DNA of 64,000 nucleotides, taken from Mycolicibacterium mengxianglii (GTDB lineage Bacteria > Actinomycetota > Actinomycetes > Mycobacteriales > Mycobacteriaceae). The stretch spans positions 5,332,001-5,396,000 of the forward strand of contig NZ_CP065373.1 in assembly GCF_015710575.1 (NCBI RefSeq), given 5' to 3'. The position numbers were made by a program, and so were the translations under genes. The notes below the pieces were generated by a model. That model was not told where the DNA came from. It saw nothing but the letters and a program-made list of their open reading frames with translations, and did no database searches. Every line of letters starts with the position of its first letter. Positions within the stretch are counted from its first letter, which is position 1. Of the stretch, positions 31,849-42,235 are shown piece by piece.

Positions 31849-32361
31849 TCAGGCGCGACCGAACTTGCCCGGGCTGTCGGCCTGTTTGAGCCCGGTGCTG
31901 ATCCGGCGGCAGTTCTCCCCCATCGCAGCCATCTGGGGACGCGACAACTGGCCCAGGAAATGAGCACGGACCCCCCGGCAGTACGTCAGCATCGCCTCCC
32001 CCACAGCTTGCCTGCCTTCGTCGGTGATGGCGGCCAACACCCCGCGGCCGTCATCGGGGCTCGCGGCCCGGGTGACCAGACCCTGCTTCTCGAGACGCCG
32101 AATCTGGCGCGTCACCCGGCTGGGTAACGCCAGCAGAGCCTCGGCCAGATCCCCCATCCGCGCAGACCCCGTAGCCGACCGAGCCAGCATGTCGAGCAAC
32201 CTCACATCGCTCAGCGTCAGCTGATGCGAATCCGTGAGCCCCCGGTTCAAAGTTGCATACATCCGCAGTGCCGAATCGAGGAAGTGCTGCCACGCCCTCT
32301 CCTCGGCAATATCTAGGCCAGGCATATCGCTTGCGGTACGCCCGGCAATCATCCCCTCCAT
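31849..32361 (-). CDS. MarR-family transcriptional regulator
   Basis: A 170-residue MarR protein. The winged helix is clear: LTLSDVRLLDMLARS, MGDLAEALLALPSRVTRQIRRLEKQGLV, then the wing TRAASPDDGRGVLAAITDEG. The start is uncertain (32361, 32352 or 32325); none has a good ribosome site. It is divergent from the quinone oxidoreductase at 32428 across 66 bp and may regulate it. Confidence 0.85.
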   Translation of the reverse strand: MEGMIAGRTASDMPGLDIAEERAWQHFLDSALRMYATLNRGLTDSHQLTLSDVRLLDMLARSATGSARMGDLAEALLALPSRVTRQIRRLEKQGLVTRAASPDDGRGVLAAITDEGRQAVGEAMLTYCRGVRAHFLGQLSRPQMAAMGENCRRISTGLKQADSPGKFGRA

Positions 32362-32427
32362 GAGGTGATGGTATGCGATCCAGGGGTCCCAGGTATGTCA
32401 AATGTGCAGGTAGTAGCGTGACGGAAT

Positions 32428-33408
32428 ATGCGTGCGATTGTCGCTGAGTCCTCAGAAGAACTGTCCTGGCGCGACGTCCCGGACGTTGCACCCGACCACG
32501 GGGAGATCCTGATCAAGGTCATTTCCGCGGGCGTCAATCGAGCGGATTTGCTGCAGGCCGCCGGTAACTACCCGCCGCCGCCGGGAGCCAGCCCGATTAT
32601 GGGCCTGGAAGTCTCCGGAACCGTGGTAGGAATCGGCGAAGGCACCTCAGACTGGCAAATCGGGCAAGAAGTCTGCGCTTTGCTGGCCGGCGGTGGCTAC
32701 GCGGAATATGTGGCCGTCCCGGCGGCTCAGGTCCTCCCCCTTCCGGCGGGCGTGAGCGTCAGCGATGCGGCCGGTCTCCCCGAGGTCGCGTGCACCGTTT
32801 GGTCCAACTTGGTGATGACCGCGCACCTGTCGCCGGGTCAGCTGGTGCTGATCCACGGCGGTGCCAGCGGTATCGGCACCCACGCCATTCAGGTGGCCCG
32901 CGCACTCGGGGCCCGGGTGGCGGTGACCGCCGGATCCGCCGCCAAGCTCGACCTGTGCCGTGAGCTCGGCGCCGAGGTGACCATCTGTTACCGCGACGAG
33001 GACTTCGTGGCCCGGGTCAAAGACGCCACTGACGGCGCCGGCGCCGACGTCATTCTCGACATCATGGGTGCGTCCTACCTGGATCGGAACATCAACGCGC
33101 TGGCCATCGACGGCCAACTGGTGGTGATCGGTATGCAGGGTGGGGTCAAGGGCGAGCTGAACCTCGGCAAGCTGATCAGCAAGCGTGCCCGGGTGATCGG
33201 AACGGCGCTGCGCGGCCGGCAAGTCGACGGCCCCACCGGCAAGAGCACGATCGTGCAGGGCGTCACCGAGTCCGTGTGGCCGATGATCGCCGACAAACAG
33301 GTGCGCCCGATCATCGGCGCCACTTTCCCGATGGAGCAGGCCGCGAAGGCGCACAAACTGCTGGCGTCGGGCGAGGTCACCGGCAAAGTCCTGCTGACCG
33401 TCCCGTGA
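32428..33408 (+). CDS. NAD(P)H quinone oxidoreductase, zinc-free MDR family
   Basis: A 326-residue PIG3-type medium-chain reductase, at the place of M. tuberculosis Rv3777. It has VNRADLLQAAGNYPPPPGASPIMGLEVSG (no zinc-binding Cys/His set), the NADP loop HGGASGIGTHAIQVARALG, and DVILDIMGASYLDRN. The family reduces quinones or other alkenals with NADPH. It is divergent from a MarR gene, a pairing common for quinone or electrophile stress responses. Confidence 0.88.
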   Translation: MRAIVAESSEELSWRDVPDVAPDHGEILIKVISAGVNRADLLQAAGNYPPPPGASPIMGLEVSGTVVGIGEGTSDWQIGQEVCALLAGGGYAEYVAVPAAQVLPLPAGVSVSDAAGLPEVACTVWSNLVMTAHLSPGQLVLIHGGASGIGTHAIQVARALGARVAVTAGSAAKLDLCRELGAEVTICYRDEDFVARVKDATDGAGADVILDIMGASYLDRNINALAIDGQLVVIGMQGGVKGELNLGKLISKRARVIGTALRGRQVDGPTGKSTIVQGVTESVWPMIADKQVRPIIGATFPMEQAAKAHKLLASGEVTGKVLLTVP

Positions 33409-33652
33409 CGGGGGTTTCTTAACTGCGTTAATCGCATTGCGGGTCCAGCCGCGTGATGGGTTTCGATCCATCCCTGATGCCCCGCTACCTGGGACGGTAG
33501 CTGCCGCGTTGATTCACATGATTAGCCACCCTAGTTTGCGAAATATCTGTCGTCGCGAAAAGTGTTAGTACGCAATAGATTTCCCGACGACACCGGCATC
33601 CCACGTGCGAAACTGATGCGTCCTGTCGGAACTCGCGATCCGGAGGCCCGCG

Positions 33653-36600
33653 ATGAGAACCGGATATGGGAAGTATGTCGGTCGTGTGGGAGCGCTCGCC
33701 GTCGCGCTGGGCATCAGCGGCGTAGGCGTAGCGCTCCCAGGGATGGCCTGGGCGGACGACACTTCCCCACCCAACTCAGCGAGTACGTCATCGTCCGATT
33801 CGTCATCTGAGTCGCCGTCTTCTGAGCCGGCTTCTGAGCCCTCGTCTGGATCCCCTGACGGTGCCGACCAACCCGGAACACCGCAGTCCGAGGACCAGGA
33901 CGCCGGCACCGATTCCGAACCCGCTGCTGAGGAGACTCCGGATGCCGGCGATGACGAACCGGTGGCGTCGGCGACCAAACCCAGACGAGCCCGGACAACC
34001 TCCGAAGCCCGCGCCGGCGAACGTGACACCGCCGGGATCGTCAAGGCCCGGGTCCAGGAGCAGGCGGACGGGGAGCAGGCTGACGAGGAGGCCAACGGAG
34101 AGCAGGCCGGCACGGCAGGTGGCGGTGCGCTCCCGAGCGACAACAGCGACAACACCGAGACGACCGACATCACCGAGACAGCGTCGGACGACGATTCAAC
34201 CGCGATCTCCTCTGCCACAACCATTTCCGCTACCAGTACCGCCGCCTCCCTGGAAAAACTGCCCGGTCACACTCTGCAACCATCGGCCACCGGAACACCG
34301 CGGCGTCAGCTCGAGACCCCCGCTCCGAACGCCATTCTCGGTGCGGTAGCCACGTTCCTGGGCGTGAATCACGAGTCCCCACAGGGCCCTTCACCCAGTT
34401 CACCGACGGACTCACCGTTGATGATGGCCCTACTCGGTTGGGCGTCGCGACGGGAGTCCGTCGCCGCGGTCGAGCAGTCGCCGACCGCCGCGGCTCAGGC
34501 GTCGGCGCAGGCCAGCGCTCAAGGTCTACCGGCAGAATTCGAGCGAGTGGTACTGGTGTCCGGACTCGATGAGCCTACCGACATCCAGATCCTGGCCGAC
34601 GGCCGAATCCTGATCGCCCAGCGCAACGGCACCGTCATGATCTACGAAGAGCACGACGGCACAGGCCATCTGCACGACGTACCCGTCATCAGCGTCCCCA
34701 CCCGCAGCGACGGCGAACGCGGACTGTTGGGCATCGAGGTCGACCCGGAGTTCGATGAAACCGGCGGCTGGCTCTACCTGTCGTACACCACGGCAGACAA
34801 CTTCGACCGGCTGTCGCGCGTCCAGGTCACCGGCAACACCGCTGCGCTCTCCAGCGAAGAAGTCCTGATCCAATCCACGCAGGCCGCCAACAACATCCAC
34901 CACGGCGGGGAGATCCGATTCGGACCGGACGGGCTGCTGTACTGGTCCACCGGAGACAACCTGAACAGTCCAAATCCACAGAGTCTGAACAACATCCATG
35001 GCAAGATCCTGCGGCTGGACATGAGCAGGCCGGAGGCCGACTACGTGCCTGCCGACAATCCGTTCGTCAACCAGCCCGACGCCAACCCGTACATCTACGC
35101 CTACGGTCTGCGGAACCCGTTCCGCTTCACGTTCACCGACAACGGCAAGCTGCTGGCCGCCGACGTCGGTGGCGCCCGGTGGGAAGAACTCAACGTCATC
35201 CAGCCGGGAGCGAACTACGGGTGGCCCACCGCCGAAGGCATCTGCACCGGATGTGGTTTCGCCAACCCCATCTACACGTATGCCCACACCGAACCACCGG
35301 CCGTGGCGGGTTCCATCACCGGCGTGGTGATGTACACAGGCAGCGCCTTCGGGCCCGAGTACCAGAACAAGGTCTTCATCGCCGACTACACCCTCGGCTG
35401 GATGAAGGTGCTCACGTTCGACTCCGAATTCGAAAGCTTCATCAGTGAGGAGATGTTCGACGACCAGGCCGGCACCACGGTGAAACTCGAAGAGGGCCTC
35501 GACGGCAACCTCTACCAGCTCAACATCTACCCCGGCGAGCTCGCGATCATCCGGCCCGCCGTCGGAAACCGGGCGCCGACCGCGGTCGTCACCGCCACGC
35601 CGGACAATGGGCTGGGCCCACTGGAGGTCGAGTTCTCCTCGGCCGGGTCCAGCGACCCCGAGGGTTCGGCGCTGAGCTTCTCGTGGGATTTCGGCGACGG
35701 CAACACTTCGGCTGCGCCGAACCCGACGTGGACCTACACCACCAACGGCACCTTTGACGTGGCACTGACGGTCAGCGACGGTGAGCGCACCAGCACCACC
35801 ATCCAGCGCATCGTGGTGGGCAACCGGGCTCCCGTCGTCACCATCGATCCCGACATGGCGACCAACTACAACGCCGGCGACACCATCGACTTCTCCGCGG
35901 TCGCCACCGATCCCGACTCCGACCCGCTGACGTATTCGTGGCGGATCGACTTCCACCACGCCGACCACATCCACCCGTTCCTGGACAACATCGGCGGCCA
36001 GAGCGGCAGTTTCACCATCCCGCGGACCCCTGACAACATCGACACCACCTGGTACCGCGTGGCTGTCACCGTCACCGACTCGGCCGGGCTGTCCACGACG
36101 GAGTACGTCGAGGTCAAGCCGAACCTGGTGGACCTGACCATAACCGCGAACGACCCGGCCGCGGTGTTCACCGTCGACGGCGTCCCCTACACGGGGTCCT
36201 ACACCACCAAGGCGGTGGTCGGGGTGCAGCGGGTGATCGCCGCACTGCCGTCGCAGACCATCGACGGGCGGCAGGTGGTCTTCAACAACTGGTCCGACGG
36301 ACAGGACCTGAGCCACACCATCTCCACGCCCGGCACCGCCACCACCTACACCGTGTCCTACGTCGACTACGTCGATCCCGGCTCCCTGGATCCACTGGCA
36401 CTGCTGTCGCAGCTGCGTGACAACGCGGTTGCCGACGTCACCCGCATCGTGGACGCCGTCAACACCGCGGGCACGGCGTTGGCCTCGGCACTGGGTTCAC
36501 TGCCCGACACGCTGGGCGAGGCGATCGAGGCGATCGTCGCCGATCCCGCCCGACTGGGCACGGTCGTGAGCGAACTGTTCGACAAACTCGGCGACGACGT

Positions 36601-36979
36601 CACTGCTGTCGTCACCCCGGTGGTCCGTGCCGTCGGCGACGTCGTCAGCACCAATGTGCGGCGCACGGTCGGCGCACTTTCCGCGGTGGCCGCCAACATC
36701 GCGCCGATCGCCCAAGCTGTGATCGACGCACCGGCCGGAGTGGGCCGCAGCATCCAGCAGAGCGTCGAACTTCTGGTGCGTGTGATCACCGCGTGGGACC
36801 TGTGGGGCATCATCGGCGCCCTGCAGTACGCGCAGGCCGTCATCCCGGGTGAGATCCAAGCTCAGGCCACCAAGATCGCGATCACCGTCGTGGTGCTGTT
36901 CAACGACGTACTCGACGCGTTGGCGGTGCCGCTCCCGCCGGTCGCTCAGCCCAGCGAAGCCAACGCCCGGACCAGCTGA
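33653..36979 (+). CDS. large secreted PQQ-type sugar dehydrogenase/HHIP-like propeller protein with PKD domains
   Basis: A 1108-residue exported protein. Signal peptide to about Ala34 (VALPGMAWA then DD); a Ser/Glu/Ala/Thr-rich region to about 210; a linker; a six-bladed propeller about 294-635 of the soluble glucose dehydrogenase family ([64 protein letters not shown]). A PKD domain about 638-722 ([11 protein letters not shown]...WDFGDGNTS), a second PKD-like domain to about 825, a small beta domain, and a C-terminal 200-residue helical region with no sugar-binding look complete the protein. GGAGG six bases before ATG fixes the start. It overlaps the convergent gene by 34 bp. Whether it binds PQQ is not shown. 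Confidence 0.85.
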   Translation: MRTGYGKYVGRVGALAVALGISGVGVALPGMAWADDTSPPNSASTSSSDSSSESPSSEPASEPSSGSPDGADQPGTPQSEDQDAGTDSEPAAEETPDAGDDEPVASATKPRRARTTSEARAGERDTAGIVKARVQEQADGEQADEEANGEQAGTAGGGALPSDNSDNTETTDITETASDDDSTAISSATTISATSTAASLEKLPGHTLQPSATGTPRRQLETPAPNAILGAVATFLGVNHESPQGPSPSSPTDSPLMMALLGWASRRESVAAVEQSPTAAAQASAQASAQGLPAEFERVVLVSGLDEPTDIQILADGRILIAQRNGTVMIYEEHDGTGHLHDVPVISVPTRSDGERGLLGIEVDPEFDETGGWLYLSYTTADNFDRLSRVQVTGNTAALSSEEVLIQSTQAANNIHHGGEIRFGPDGLLYWSTGDNLNSPNPQSLNNIHGKILRLDMSRPEADYVPADNPFVNQPDANPYIYAYGLRNPFRFTFTDNGKLLAADVGGARWEELNVIQPGANYGWPTAEGICTGCGFANPIYTYAHTEPPAVAGSITGVVMYTGSAFGPEYQNKVFIADYTLGWMKVLTFDSEFESFISEEMFDDQAGTTVKLEEGLDGNLYQLNIYPGELAIIRPAVGNRAPTAVVTATPDNGLGPLEVEFSSAGSSDPEGSALSFSWDFGDGNTSAAPNPTWTYTTNGTFDVALTVSDGERTSTTIQRIVVGNRAPVVTIDPDMATNYNAGDTIDFSAVATDPDSDPLTYSWRIDFHHADHIHPFLDNIGGQSGSFTIPRTPDNIDTTWYRVAVTVTDSAGLSTTEYVEVKPNLVDLTITANDPAAVFTVDGVPYTGSYTTKAVVGVQRVIAALPSQTIDGRQVVFNNWSDGQDLSHTISTPGTATTYTVSYVDYVDPGSLDPLALLSQLRDNAVADVTRIVDAVNTAGTALASALGSLPDTLGEAIEAIVADPARLGTVVSELFDKLGDDVTAVVTPVVRAVGDVVSTNVRRTVGALSAVAANIAPIAQAVIDAPAGVGRSIQQSVELLVRVITAWDLWGIIGALQYAQAVIPGEIQAQATKIAITVVVLFNDVLDALAVPLPPVAQPSEANARTS

Positions 36980-38142
36980 TCCACCTCGTACATCGTCGAG
37001 TAGTGCGCCAGACCGATGGTCACCGCACCGCCGACGTCGTTGACCCCGATGACATCGAGCACGCGGGAATTGGCGTTGGGGATCGCCAGCACACCGTTGT
37101 CGGCCAGCCGCTGCACCACCCGTTCGGCGGGCACGTTCTGCACGGCGAAGCTGACAACCGGAATGCGGTCATCCGGTGCGCCGAGCACCATCACCAGTGG
37201 CAACGACCGCAGGCAGGTCAGCAGGTAGTCGTAGACCCGATCCAGGTAAGCCGACGCGGATCGCATTGACACCGCGAGTCTTTCGCGCCGGGATCCGACA
37301 GCGGACTCATCCAGACCGGCCAGGTATTCGACGCTGGCAACGACTCCGCCCAGCAGCCCGTACTGGTGCACCCCCATTTCGAGGCGGGCCGGTCCTACCG
37401 CGTACGGATTCATCGACACCGAGCCGAAGGTGTCGATGAGCGCCGGATCGCGGAACACCAGGGCACCGATCGGCGGCCCGCCCCAGGCGACAGTGTTCAG
37501 GGCGACGACGTCGACCTCGGAGTCTTGAATGTCGATCAGTCGGTAGGGCGCGGCCGCAGTGTGGTCGACCACCACCAGGCCGCCGATGTCATGGGCAAGT
37601 TTGCTCACCGGATGCAGATCCACGACGGTGCCCAGGGTGGCCGACGCCGACGCGATCGCCACCAGCCGAGTCGGCTTGGTGATCAGACTTTCCCACTGCC
37701 AGCCGGGCAGCTCACCGGACTCGATGTCGACCTCGGCCCATTTCACCTTGGCGCCGTACCGGTTGGCGGCCCGCAGCCACGGCGAGATGTTGGCCTCGTC
37801 GTCGAGCCTGGTGACCACCACCTCGTACCCCAGTCCGGCACGGGACGACGAGGCGTCTGCCAGCGAGGTGAGCAGCACGGCGCGATCCGCGCCGAGCACC
37901 ACCCCACGAGGGTCGCCGTTGACCAGATCAGCTACTGCCTGTCGGGCCGCTTCCAAGAGTTTGGCGCTGCGACGGGCGGACGGGTGCGGGCCTGCAGCAT
38001 CGGCCATCGACGTGCGGAACGCCGTTGACACGGTGGTCGACACCGAGTCGGGCACCAGCATTCCGGACTGCGCATCGAAGTGCACCCAGCCGTCGCCCAG
38101 TGTCGGATGCAGACCACGCACCCGGGCAACGTCAAATGCCAT
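36946..38142 (-). CDS. aminotransferase class V/cysteine desulfurase homologue lacking the usual PLP lysine
   Basis: A 398-residue fold-type I protein syntenic with M. tuberculosis Rv3778c. It follows the cysteine-desulfurase layout ([47 protein letters not shown], then [20 protein letters not shown]). In true members the last segment reads ...GHK.xGP.GIG with the Schiff-base Lys; here no Lys is present, and the Gln after the PLP-pairing Asp is also replaced. It may be non-catalytic or use another chemistry. TAAGG eight bases before the ATG at 38142 supports that start over TTG at 38163. Confidence 0.85.
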   Translation of the reverse strand: MAFDVARVRGLHPTLGDGWVHFDAQSGMLVPDSVSTTVSTAFRTSMADAAGPHPSARRSAKLLEAARQAVADLVNGDPRGVVLGADRAVLLTSLADASSSRAGLGYEVVVTRLDDEANISPWLRAANRYGAKVKWAEVDIESGELPGWQWESLITKPTRLVAIASASATLGTVVDLHPVSKLAHDIGGLVVVDHTAAAPYRLIDIQDSEVDVVALNTVAWGGPPIGALVFRDPALIDTFGSVSMNPYAVGPARLEMGVHQYGLLGGVVASVEYLAGLDESAVGSRRERLAVSMRSASAYLDRVYDYLLTCLRSLPLVMVLGAPDDRIPVVSFAVQNVPAERVVQRLADNGVLAIPNANSRVLDVIGVNDVGGAVTIGLAHYSTMYEVDQLVRALASLG

Positions 38143-38522
38143 GCCAGCCACCTTAGGAGTCAAGGTATTGGTCCGGCCAGGGAGGCGGCGAGCACCCCAT
38201 ACGCACTTCGCCGCTGCCGAACCGGGTCACTAAGCCAGCCATACTAGTCGAGTGGGCTGACCATGCGGAGTGCTAGCAACAGGTTCGTTGCCAGAACGGG
38301 GATATTCGACTTTGAACAGCTGATTTCCACTTATCGAAGTTTGCCGAATTTTCCTGTTCGCTAGCGCAGCGGCGGCGCAGGGGCCGGCACACCAGGTCAC
38401 CGGATCTACCATCTCGGTCCCGGCGGTGTTGGTGGGCTCATCGGTGGTACCCAACGTCGCGGACTAGTGTCGCTAGACAACGGCGAGCCCGCTTCCACCA
38501 CCGGCGCGGAGGACAGAGAAAA
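38143..38522. other. intergenic region before bpa
   Basis: 380 bp between the divergent aminotransferase-V gene and bpa. I see no convincing gene. It should hold the promoters of both. GGAGG lies 10 bp before the bpa GTG. M. tuberculosis carries Rv3779, a large membrane protein, in this position, and nothing of it remains here. Confidence 0.5.
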
Positions 38523-39032
38523 GTGACCACGGACGACGACAACATCGAGATCATCGGAGCGAGCCCTCAGGTGGCCGCCGGCGGCCACGGCGACGACGAC
38601 AAGTCGGTGACCGAGCTGGTGCCGCAACCGGCCAAGGTGATGCGGATCGGCACCATGATCAAACAGCTGCTCGAAGAGGTGAAATCGGCACCACTGGACG
38701 ACGCGAGCCGCAATCGGCTGCGCGAGATCCACCGGTCCTCGATCGCTGAGCTCGAGGACGGCCTGGCCCCAGAGCTGCGCGAGGAGCTCGAACGGCTGGC
38801 GTTGCCGTTCAGCGAGGACGCGGTGCCCTCGGATGCTGAGCTGCGGATCGCCCAGGCGCAGCTGGTCGGCTGGCTCGAGGGTCTGTTCCACGGTATCCAG
38901 ACCGCGCTGTTCGCTCAGCAGATGGCGGCGCGGGCTCAGCTGGAGCAGATGCGTCAGGGCGCCCTGCCGCCCGGCATCGCCGTACCGGGTCAGCCGCGCG
39001 GCGCGCACCCCGGCACCGGGCAGTACCTGTAA
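38523..39032 (+). CDS. bpa: bacterial proteasome activator Bpa (DUF2587)
   Basis: A 169-residue helical protein matching M. tuberculosis Rv3780. KVMRIGTMIKQLLEEVKSAPLDDASRNRL spans the first helices, and the four-helix core runs to about residue 145. The C-terminus GQYL carries the penultimate Tyr that docks in the pockets of the 20S proteasome. Bpa forms a dodecameric ring that opens the proteasome gate without ATP. The start is GTG with GGAGG ahead. Its position upstream of wzt is conserved, but it has no known link to galactan synthesis. Confidence 0.93.
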   Translation: MTTDDDNIEIIGASPQVAAGGHGDDDKSVTELVPQPAKVMRIGTMIKQLLEEVKSAPLDDASRNRLREIHRSSIAELEDGLAPELREELERLALPFSEDAVPSDAELRIAQAQLVGWLEGLFHGIQTALFAQQMAARAQLEQMRQGALPPGIAVPGQPRGAHPGTGQYL

Positions 39033-39040
39033 ACCCGGCT

Positions 39041-39865
39041 GTGACGAATCCAGGACCTGCAACTCGGCCGCATATCGAGACCCGTGACGCGTGGGTCGAG
39101 TTCCCGATTTTCGACGCCAAGTCACGCTCACTGAAGAAGGCATTCCTCGGCAAAGCCGGCGGCACCATCGGCCGCAACGATTCCAACGTCGTGGTGATCG
39201 AGGCGCTGCGCGACATCACGCTGTCACTGGAGATGGGTGACCGGGTCGGTCTCGTGGGACACAACGGCGCGGGTAAGTCCACGCTGCTGCGACTGCTGTC
39301 CGGCATCTACGAGCCGACCCGCGGTTCAGCGACGGTAACCGGACGAGTGGCCCCGGTGTTCGACCTCGGCGTCGGCATGGATCCGGAGATCTCCGGTTTC
39401 GAGAACATCATCATCCGCGGCCTGTTCCTGGGACAGACCCGCAAGCAGATGATGGCCAAGGTCGACGAGATCGCGGAGTTCACCGAACTCGGCGAGTACC
39501 TGTCGATGCCGCTGCGCACCTACTCCACCGGCATGCGGGTACGACTGGCGATGGGAGTGGTCACCAGCATCGACCCGGAGATCCTGCTGCTCGACGAAGG
39601 CATCGGCGCCGTCGACGCCGAGTTTCTCAAGAAGGCGCAGACGAGGCTGTCCGAGCTGGTGGAGCGAGCCGGGATCCTGGTGTTCGCCAGCCATTCCAAT
39701 GAGTTCCTGGCCCGGCTGTGCAAAACGGCGATGTGGATCGACCACGGCACCATCCGGATGAGCGGTGGCATCGAAGAGGTGGTCCGCGCCTACGAGGGTG
39801 AGGACGCCGCCCGCCACGTCCGCGAAGTGCTGGAGGAAACGGCTCGGGACAAGGCGCATGGTTGA
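39041..39865 (+). CDS. wzt: galactan ABC exporter ATPase Wzt
   Basis: A 274-residue ABC ATPase equal to Rv3781. Walker A is GHNGAGKS, the signature is YSTGMRVRLAMG, Walker B is ILLLDEGIGAVD, and the switch His is in FASHS. There is no C-terminal glycan-recognition domain, as in the mycobacterial protein. With Wzm it is proposed to export the lipid-linked galactan precursor. The start is GTG; the end overlaps glfT1 by eight bases. Confidence 0.93.
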   Translation: MTNPGPATRPHIETRDAWVEFPIFDAKSRSLKKAFLGKAGGTIGRNDSNVVVIEALRDITLSLEMGDRVGLVGHNGAGKSTLLRLLSGIYEPTRGSATVTGRVAPVFDLGVGMDPEISGFENIIIRGLFLGQTRKQMMAKVDEIAEFTELGEYLSMPLRTYSTGMRVRLAMGVVTSIDPEILLLDEGIGAVDAEFLKKAQTRLSELVERAGILVFASHSNEFLARLCKTAMWIDHGTIRMSGGIEEVVRAYEGEDAARHVREVLEETARDKAHG

Positions 39866-40757
39866 CACGGTCTTCGCCGTCGTGGTGACGCACCGTCGTG
39901 TCGACTCGCTGGCCAAATCTCTCGATGTGCTCAGTACCCAGAGCCGGCCGCCGGACCACCTGATCGTCGTCGACAACGACTGTGACGACCGGGTGCGCGA
40001 TCTGGTCGCCGGACAACCGATTCCGACGACCTACCTGGGCTCGCGCCGAAACCTCGGTGGCGCGGGCGGTTTCGCACTCGGCATGCTGCACGCGCTGGCC
40101 GGCGGTGCCGACTGGATCTGGCTGGCCGACGACGACGGCCGTCCGCACGGACCGGACGTGCTCGCGACGCTGCTGGCCTGTGCGGACAAACACCATCTGG
40201 GCGAGGTGTCGCCGATGGTCTGCGACCTCGACGACCCGGACCGGTTGGCCTTCCCGCTGCGCCGCGGCGTGGCATGGCGGCGGCTGGTCAGTGAGCTGCG
40301 CACCGAAGACTCCGCCCACTCCGACCTGTTGCCGGGGATCGCTTCTTTGTTCAACGGCGCACTGTTCCGGGCCTCGACGGTGGAAGCCGTTGGTGTGCCC
40401 GACCTTCGGTTGTTCGTACGCGGCGACGAGGTGGAGCTGCACCGCCGGCTGGTACGTTCCGGGGTGCCGTTCGGTACGTGCCTGGACGCGGTGTACCTGC
40501 ACCCGCAGGGCGGCGACGAGTTCAAGCCGATCCTGGGCGGGCGGATGCACACCCAGTTCCCCGACGATGCCACCAAACGCTTCTTCACCTACCGCAATCG
40601 CGGATACCTGCTGTCACAGCCCGGTTTGCGCAAGCTGCTGCCGCAGGAGTGGTTACGGTTCGGCTGGTTCTTCCTGGTGTCTCGCCGCGACCCCGCCGGG
40701 CTGCGGGAGTGGATCAGGCTGCGACGGTTGGGCAGACGCGAAAGGTTCCAACGATGA
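39858..40757 (+). CDS. glfT1: galactofuranosyltransferase GlfT1
   Basis: A 299-residue GT2-family enzyme equal to Rv3782. It adds the first galactofuranose residues to the rhamnosyl-GlcNAc-PP-decaprenyl linker. Seen: FAVVVTHRRVDSL, HLIVVDND, the DDDGRPHGPD metal site after WIWLA, and the acceptor-side GDEVELHRRL. The start ATG overlaps the wzt stop region, and its own TGA overlaps the wzm start as ATGA, so the three genes are coupled. Confidence 0.94.
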   Translation: MVDTVFAVVVTHRRVDSLAKSLDVLSTQSRPPDHLIVVDNDCDDRVRDLVAGQPIPTTYLGSRRNLGGAGGFALGMLHALAGGADWIWLADDDGRPHGPDVLATLLACADKHHLGEVSPMVCDLDDPDRLAFPLRRGVAWRRLVSELRTEDSAHSDLLPGIASLFNGALFRASTVEAVGVPDLRLFVRGDEVELHRRLVRSGVPFGTCLDAVYLHPQGGDEFKPILGGRMHTQFPDDATKRFFTYRNRGYLLSQPGLRKLLPQEWLRFGWFFLVSRRDPAGLREWIRLRRLGRRERFQR

Positions 40758-41584
40758 CGTTCGTCGATGCGGCGGCGCAGTCCAAGACGTTCTACCGGGC
40801 CCGCAAGGACCTGGTGGACGGCTTCGGAAAGCGTGAGCTGTGGCTGCACCTCGGATGGCAGGACATCAGGCAGCGCTACCGGCGCAGCGTGCTGGGCCCC
40901 ATCTGGATCACCATCGCGACCGGCACCATGGCGGTGGCGCTGGGCGGGCTGTATTCCAAGTTGTTCAAACTCGAACTCTCCGAACACCTCCCCTACGTCA
41001 CGTTGGGGTTGATCATCTGGAATCTGATCAACGCCGCGATACTCGAGGGCTCCGATGTGTTCGTCGCCAACGAGGGTCTGATCAAGCAGCTACCGACGCC
41101 GCTGAGTGTGCACGTCTACCGGCTGGTGTGGCGGCAGGTGCTGCTGTTCGCGCACAACATCATCATCTTCGTGATCATCGCGATCATCTTCCCGCAGCCG
41201 TGGTCGTGGGCGGATCTGACGTTCATTCCGGCATTGGCGCTGATCGTGGTGAACTGCATCTGGGTGGCACTGTGTTTCGGAATCCTGGCCACCCGCTATC
41301 GCGATATCAGTCCGCTGCTGTTCAGCCTGGTACAGCTGCTGTTCTACATGACACCGATCATCTGGAATGACCAGACACTTCGGGCACAGGGCGCCGGGAA
41401 TTGGGCCACGATCATCGAGTTCAACCCGCTACTGCACTACCTGGACATCGTCCGCGCCCCACTGTTGGGAGCCGAGCAGCAGCTGCACCACTGGGTGGTG
41501 GTCATCGTGTTGACCATCGTCGGGTGGACGGTGACGGCGTTCGCAATGCGCCAGTACCGGGCCCGGGTGCCCTACTGGGTCTGA
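40754..41584 (+). CDS. wzm: galactan ABC exporter permease Wzm
   Basis: A 276-residue ABC-2 permease equal to Rv3783, with about six membrane segments. The cytoplasmic N-terminus has WQDIRQRYRRSVLGPIWI, the classical start of O-antigen/galactan Wzm proteins. It forms the membrane pore of the Wzm-Wzt exporter. Downstream of it the M. tuberculosis gene order is broken by about 9 kb of other genes before the GtrA-dprE1 block resumes. Confidence 0.93.
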   Translation: MTFVDAAAQSKTFYRARKDLVDGFGKRELWLHLGWQDIRQRYRRSVLGPIWITIATGTMAVALGGLYSKLFKLELSEHLPYVTLGLIIWNLINAAILEGSDVFVANEGLIKQLPTPLSVHVYRLVWRQVLLFAHNIIIFVIIAIIFPQPWSWADLTFIPALALIVVNCIWVALCFGILATRYRDISPLLFSLVQLLFYMTPIIWNDQTLRAQGAGNWATIIEFNPLLHYLDIVRAPLLGAEQQLHHWVVVIVLTIVGWTVTAFAMRQYRARVPYWV

Positions 41585-41602
41585 TCAGCGGTGACCTGCC
41601 CG

Positions 41603-42031
41603 TCAGCCGGGCACCACATCACCGTCGGGTTCAGGTCCGAAGACGAACTTGCGTCCGGTCACCTGGTCCGGCGTGACTCGGATGAACCGTAGCTTCTGGG
41701 TGGCGGTCCACGGGTAGAGGCCGGCCTGCTCGGCGTCGTGGATCTCAGCGGCGGCGAAGAGCACCTTCGCCGAGCCCCGGACGATCACACTCCACCCTTC
41801 GACCACATTGTGGTCGTCAGCCTCGAACAGCACCTGGTCGTTGGTCACCGCGCCGAAGAGCTTGGTGCCCTCCGCCGTTCGGAACAGCACCGTGTTCCGC
41901 TGCACCACAAAATTCACCGGGAAGATCTCGGGCCGGCCGTCCATGACGGTCACCAGGCGCCCCAGATGCACCCCGGAGAGCAGCTTCATGCTGTCGTCGT
42001 CGCTCAGTGCGGTCACCGGTTCGAGGTCCAT
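41603..42031 (-). CDS. pyridoxamine 5'-phosphate oxidase-fold protein
   Basis: A 142-residue split-barrel protein. LLSGVHLGRLVTVMDGRPEIFPVNFVV is the usual first half, GWSVIVRGSAKVL the second, and the C-terminus has IRVTPDQVTGRKF. Members bind FMN or F420; several mycobacterial ones reduce small molecules. The start at 42031 has AAGGA eight bases ahead; 42040 is the alternative. It is convergent with wzm and divergent from the ABC importer operon. Confidence 0.85.
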   Translation of the reverse strand: MDLEPVTALSDDDSMKLLSGVHLGRLVTVMDGRPEIFPVNFVVQRNTVLFRTAEGTKLFGAVTNDQVLFEADDHNVVEGWSVIVRGSAKVLFAAAEIHDAEQAGLYPWTATQKLRFIRVTPDQVTGRKFVFGPEPDGDVVPG

Positions 42032-42235
42032 GAGTTCCATCCTTGCGCAGTGGCCTGCGCCCGGCCAGGGACGCCGGGCACTTTGCGTGGGACCGCGCGC
42101 CCGAATTGGTCTATACCACTTCTTCACCTGCTGTTCCCGTGGCGAACAACCTGCGGTCAGGGTGTGGATGCGCAGCCCGGAGAGGGTGCCAACCAGAACC
42201 ACTCATCGACCAGCGCGACCCTCAGGAGCCCGCAC

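Noticed and set aside
34526..36316. 596-codon minus-strand frame opposite the propeller-PKD gene
   Set aside because: It mirrors a clear protein with recognisable domains on the plus strand; the antisense translation is Val/Gly/Arg/Asp-rich without any family pattern. High GC commonly leaves such frames open.
38230..38454. 74-codon minus-strand frame in the gap before bpa
   Set aside because: No ribosome site, no family pattern, and it overlaps the expected promoters. Not enough to call a gene.
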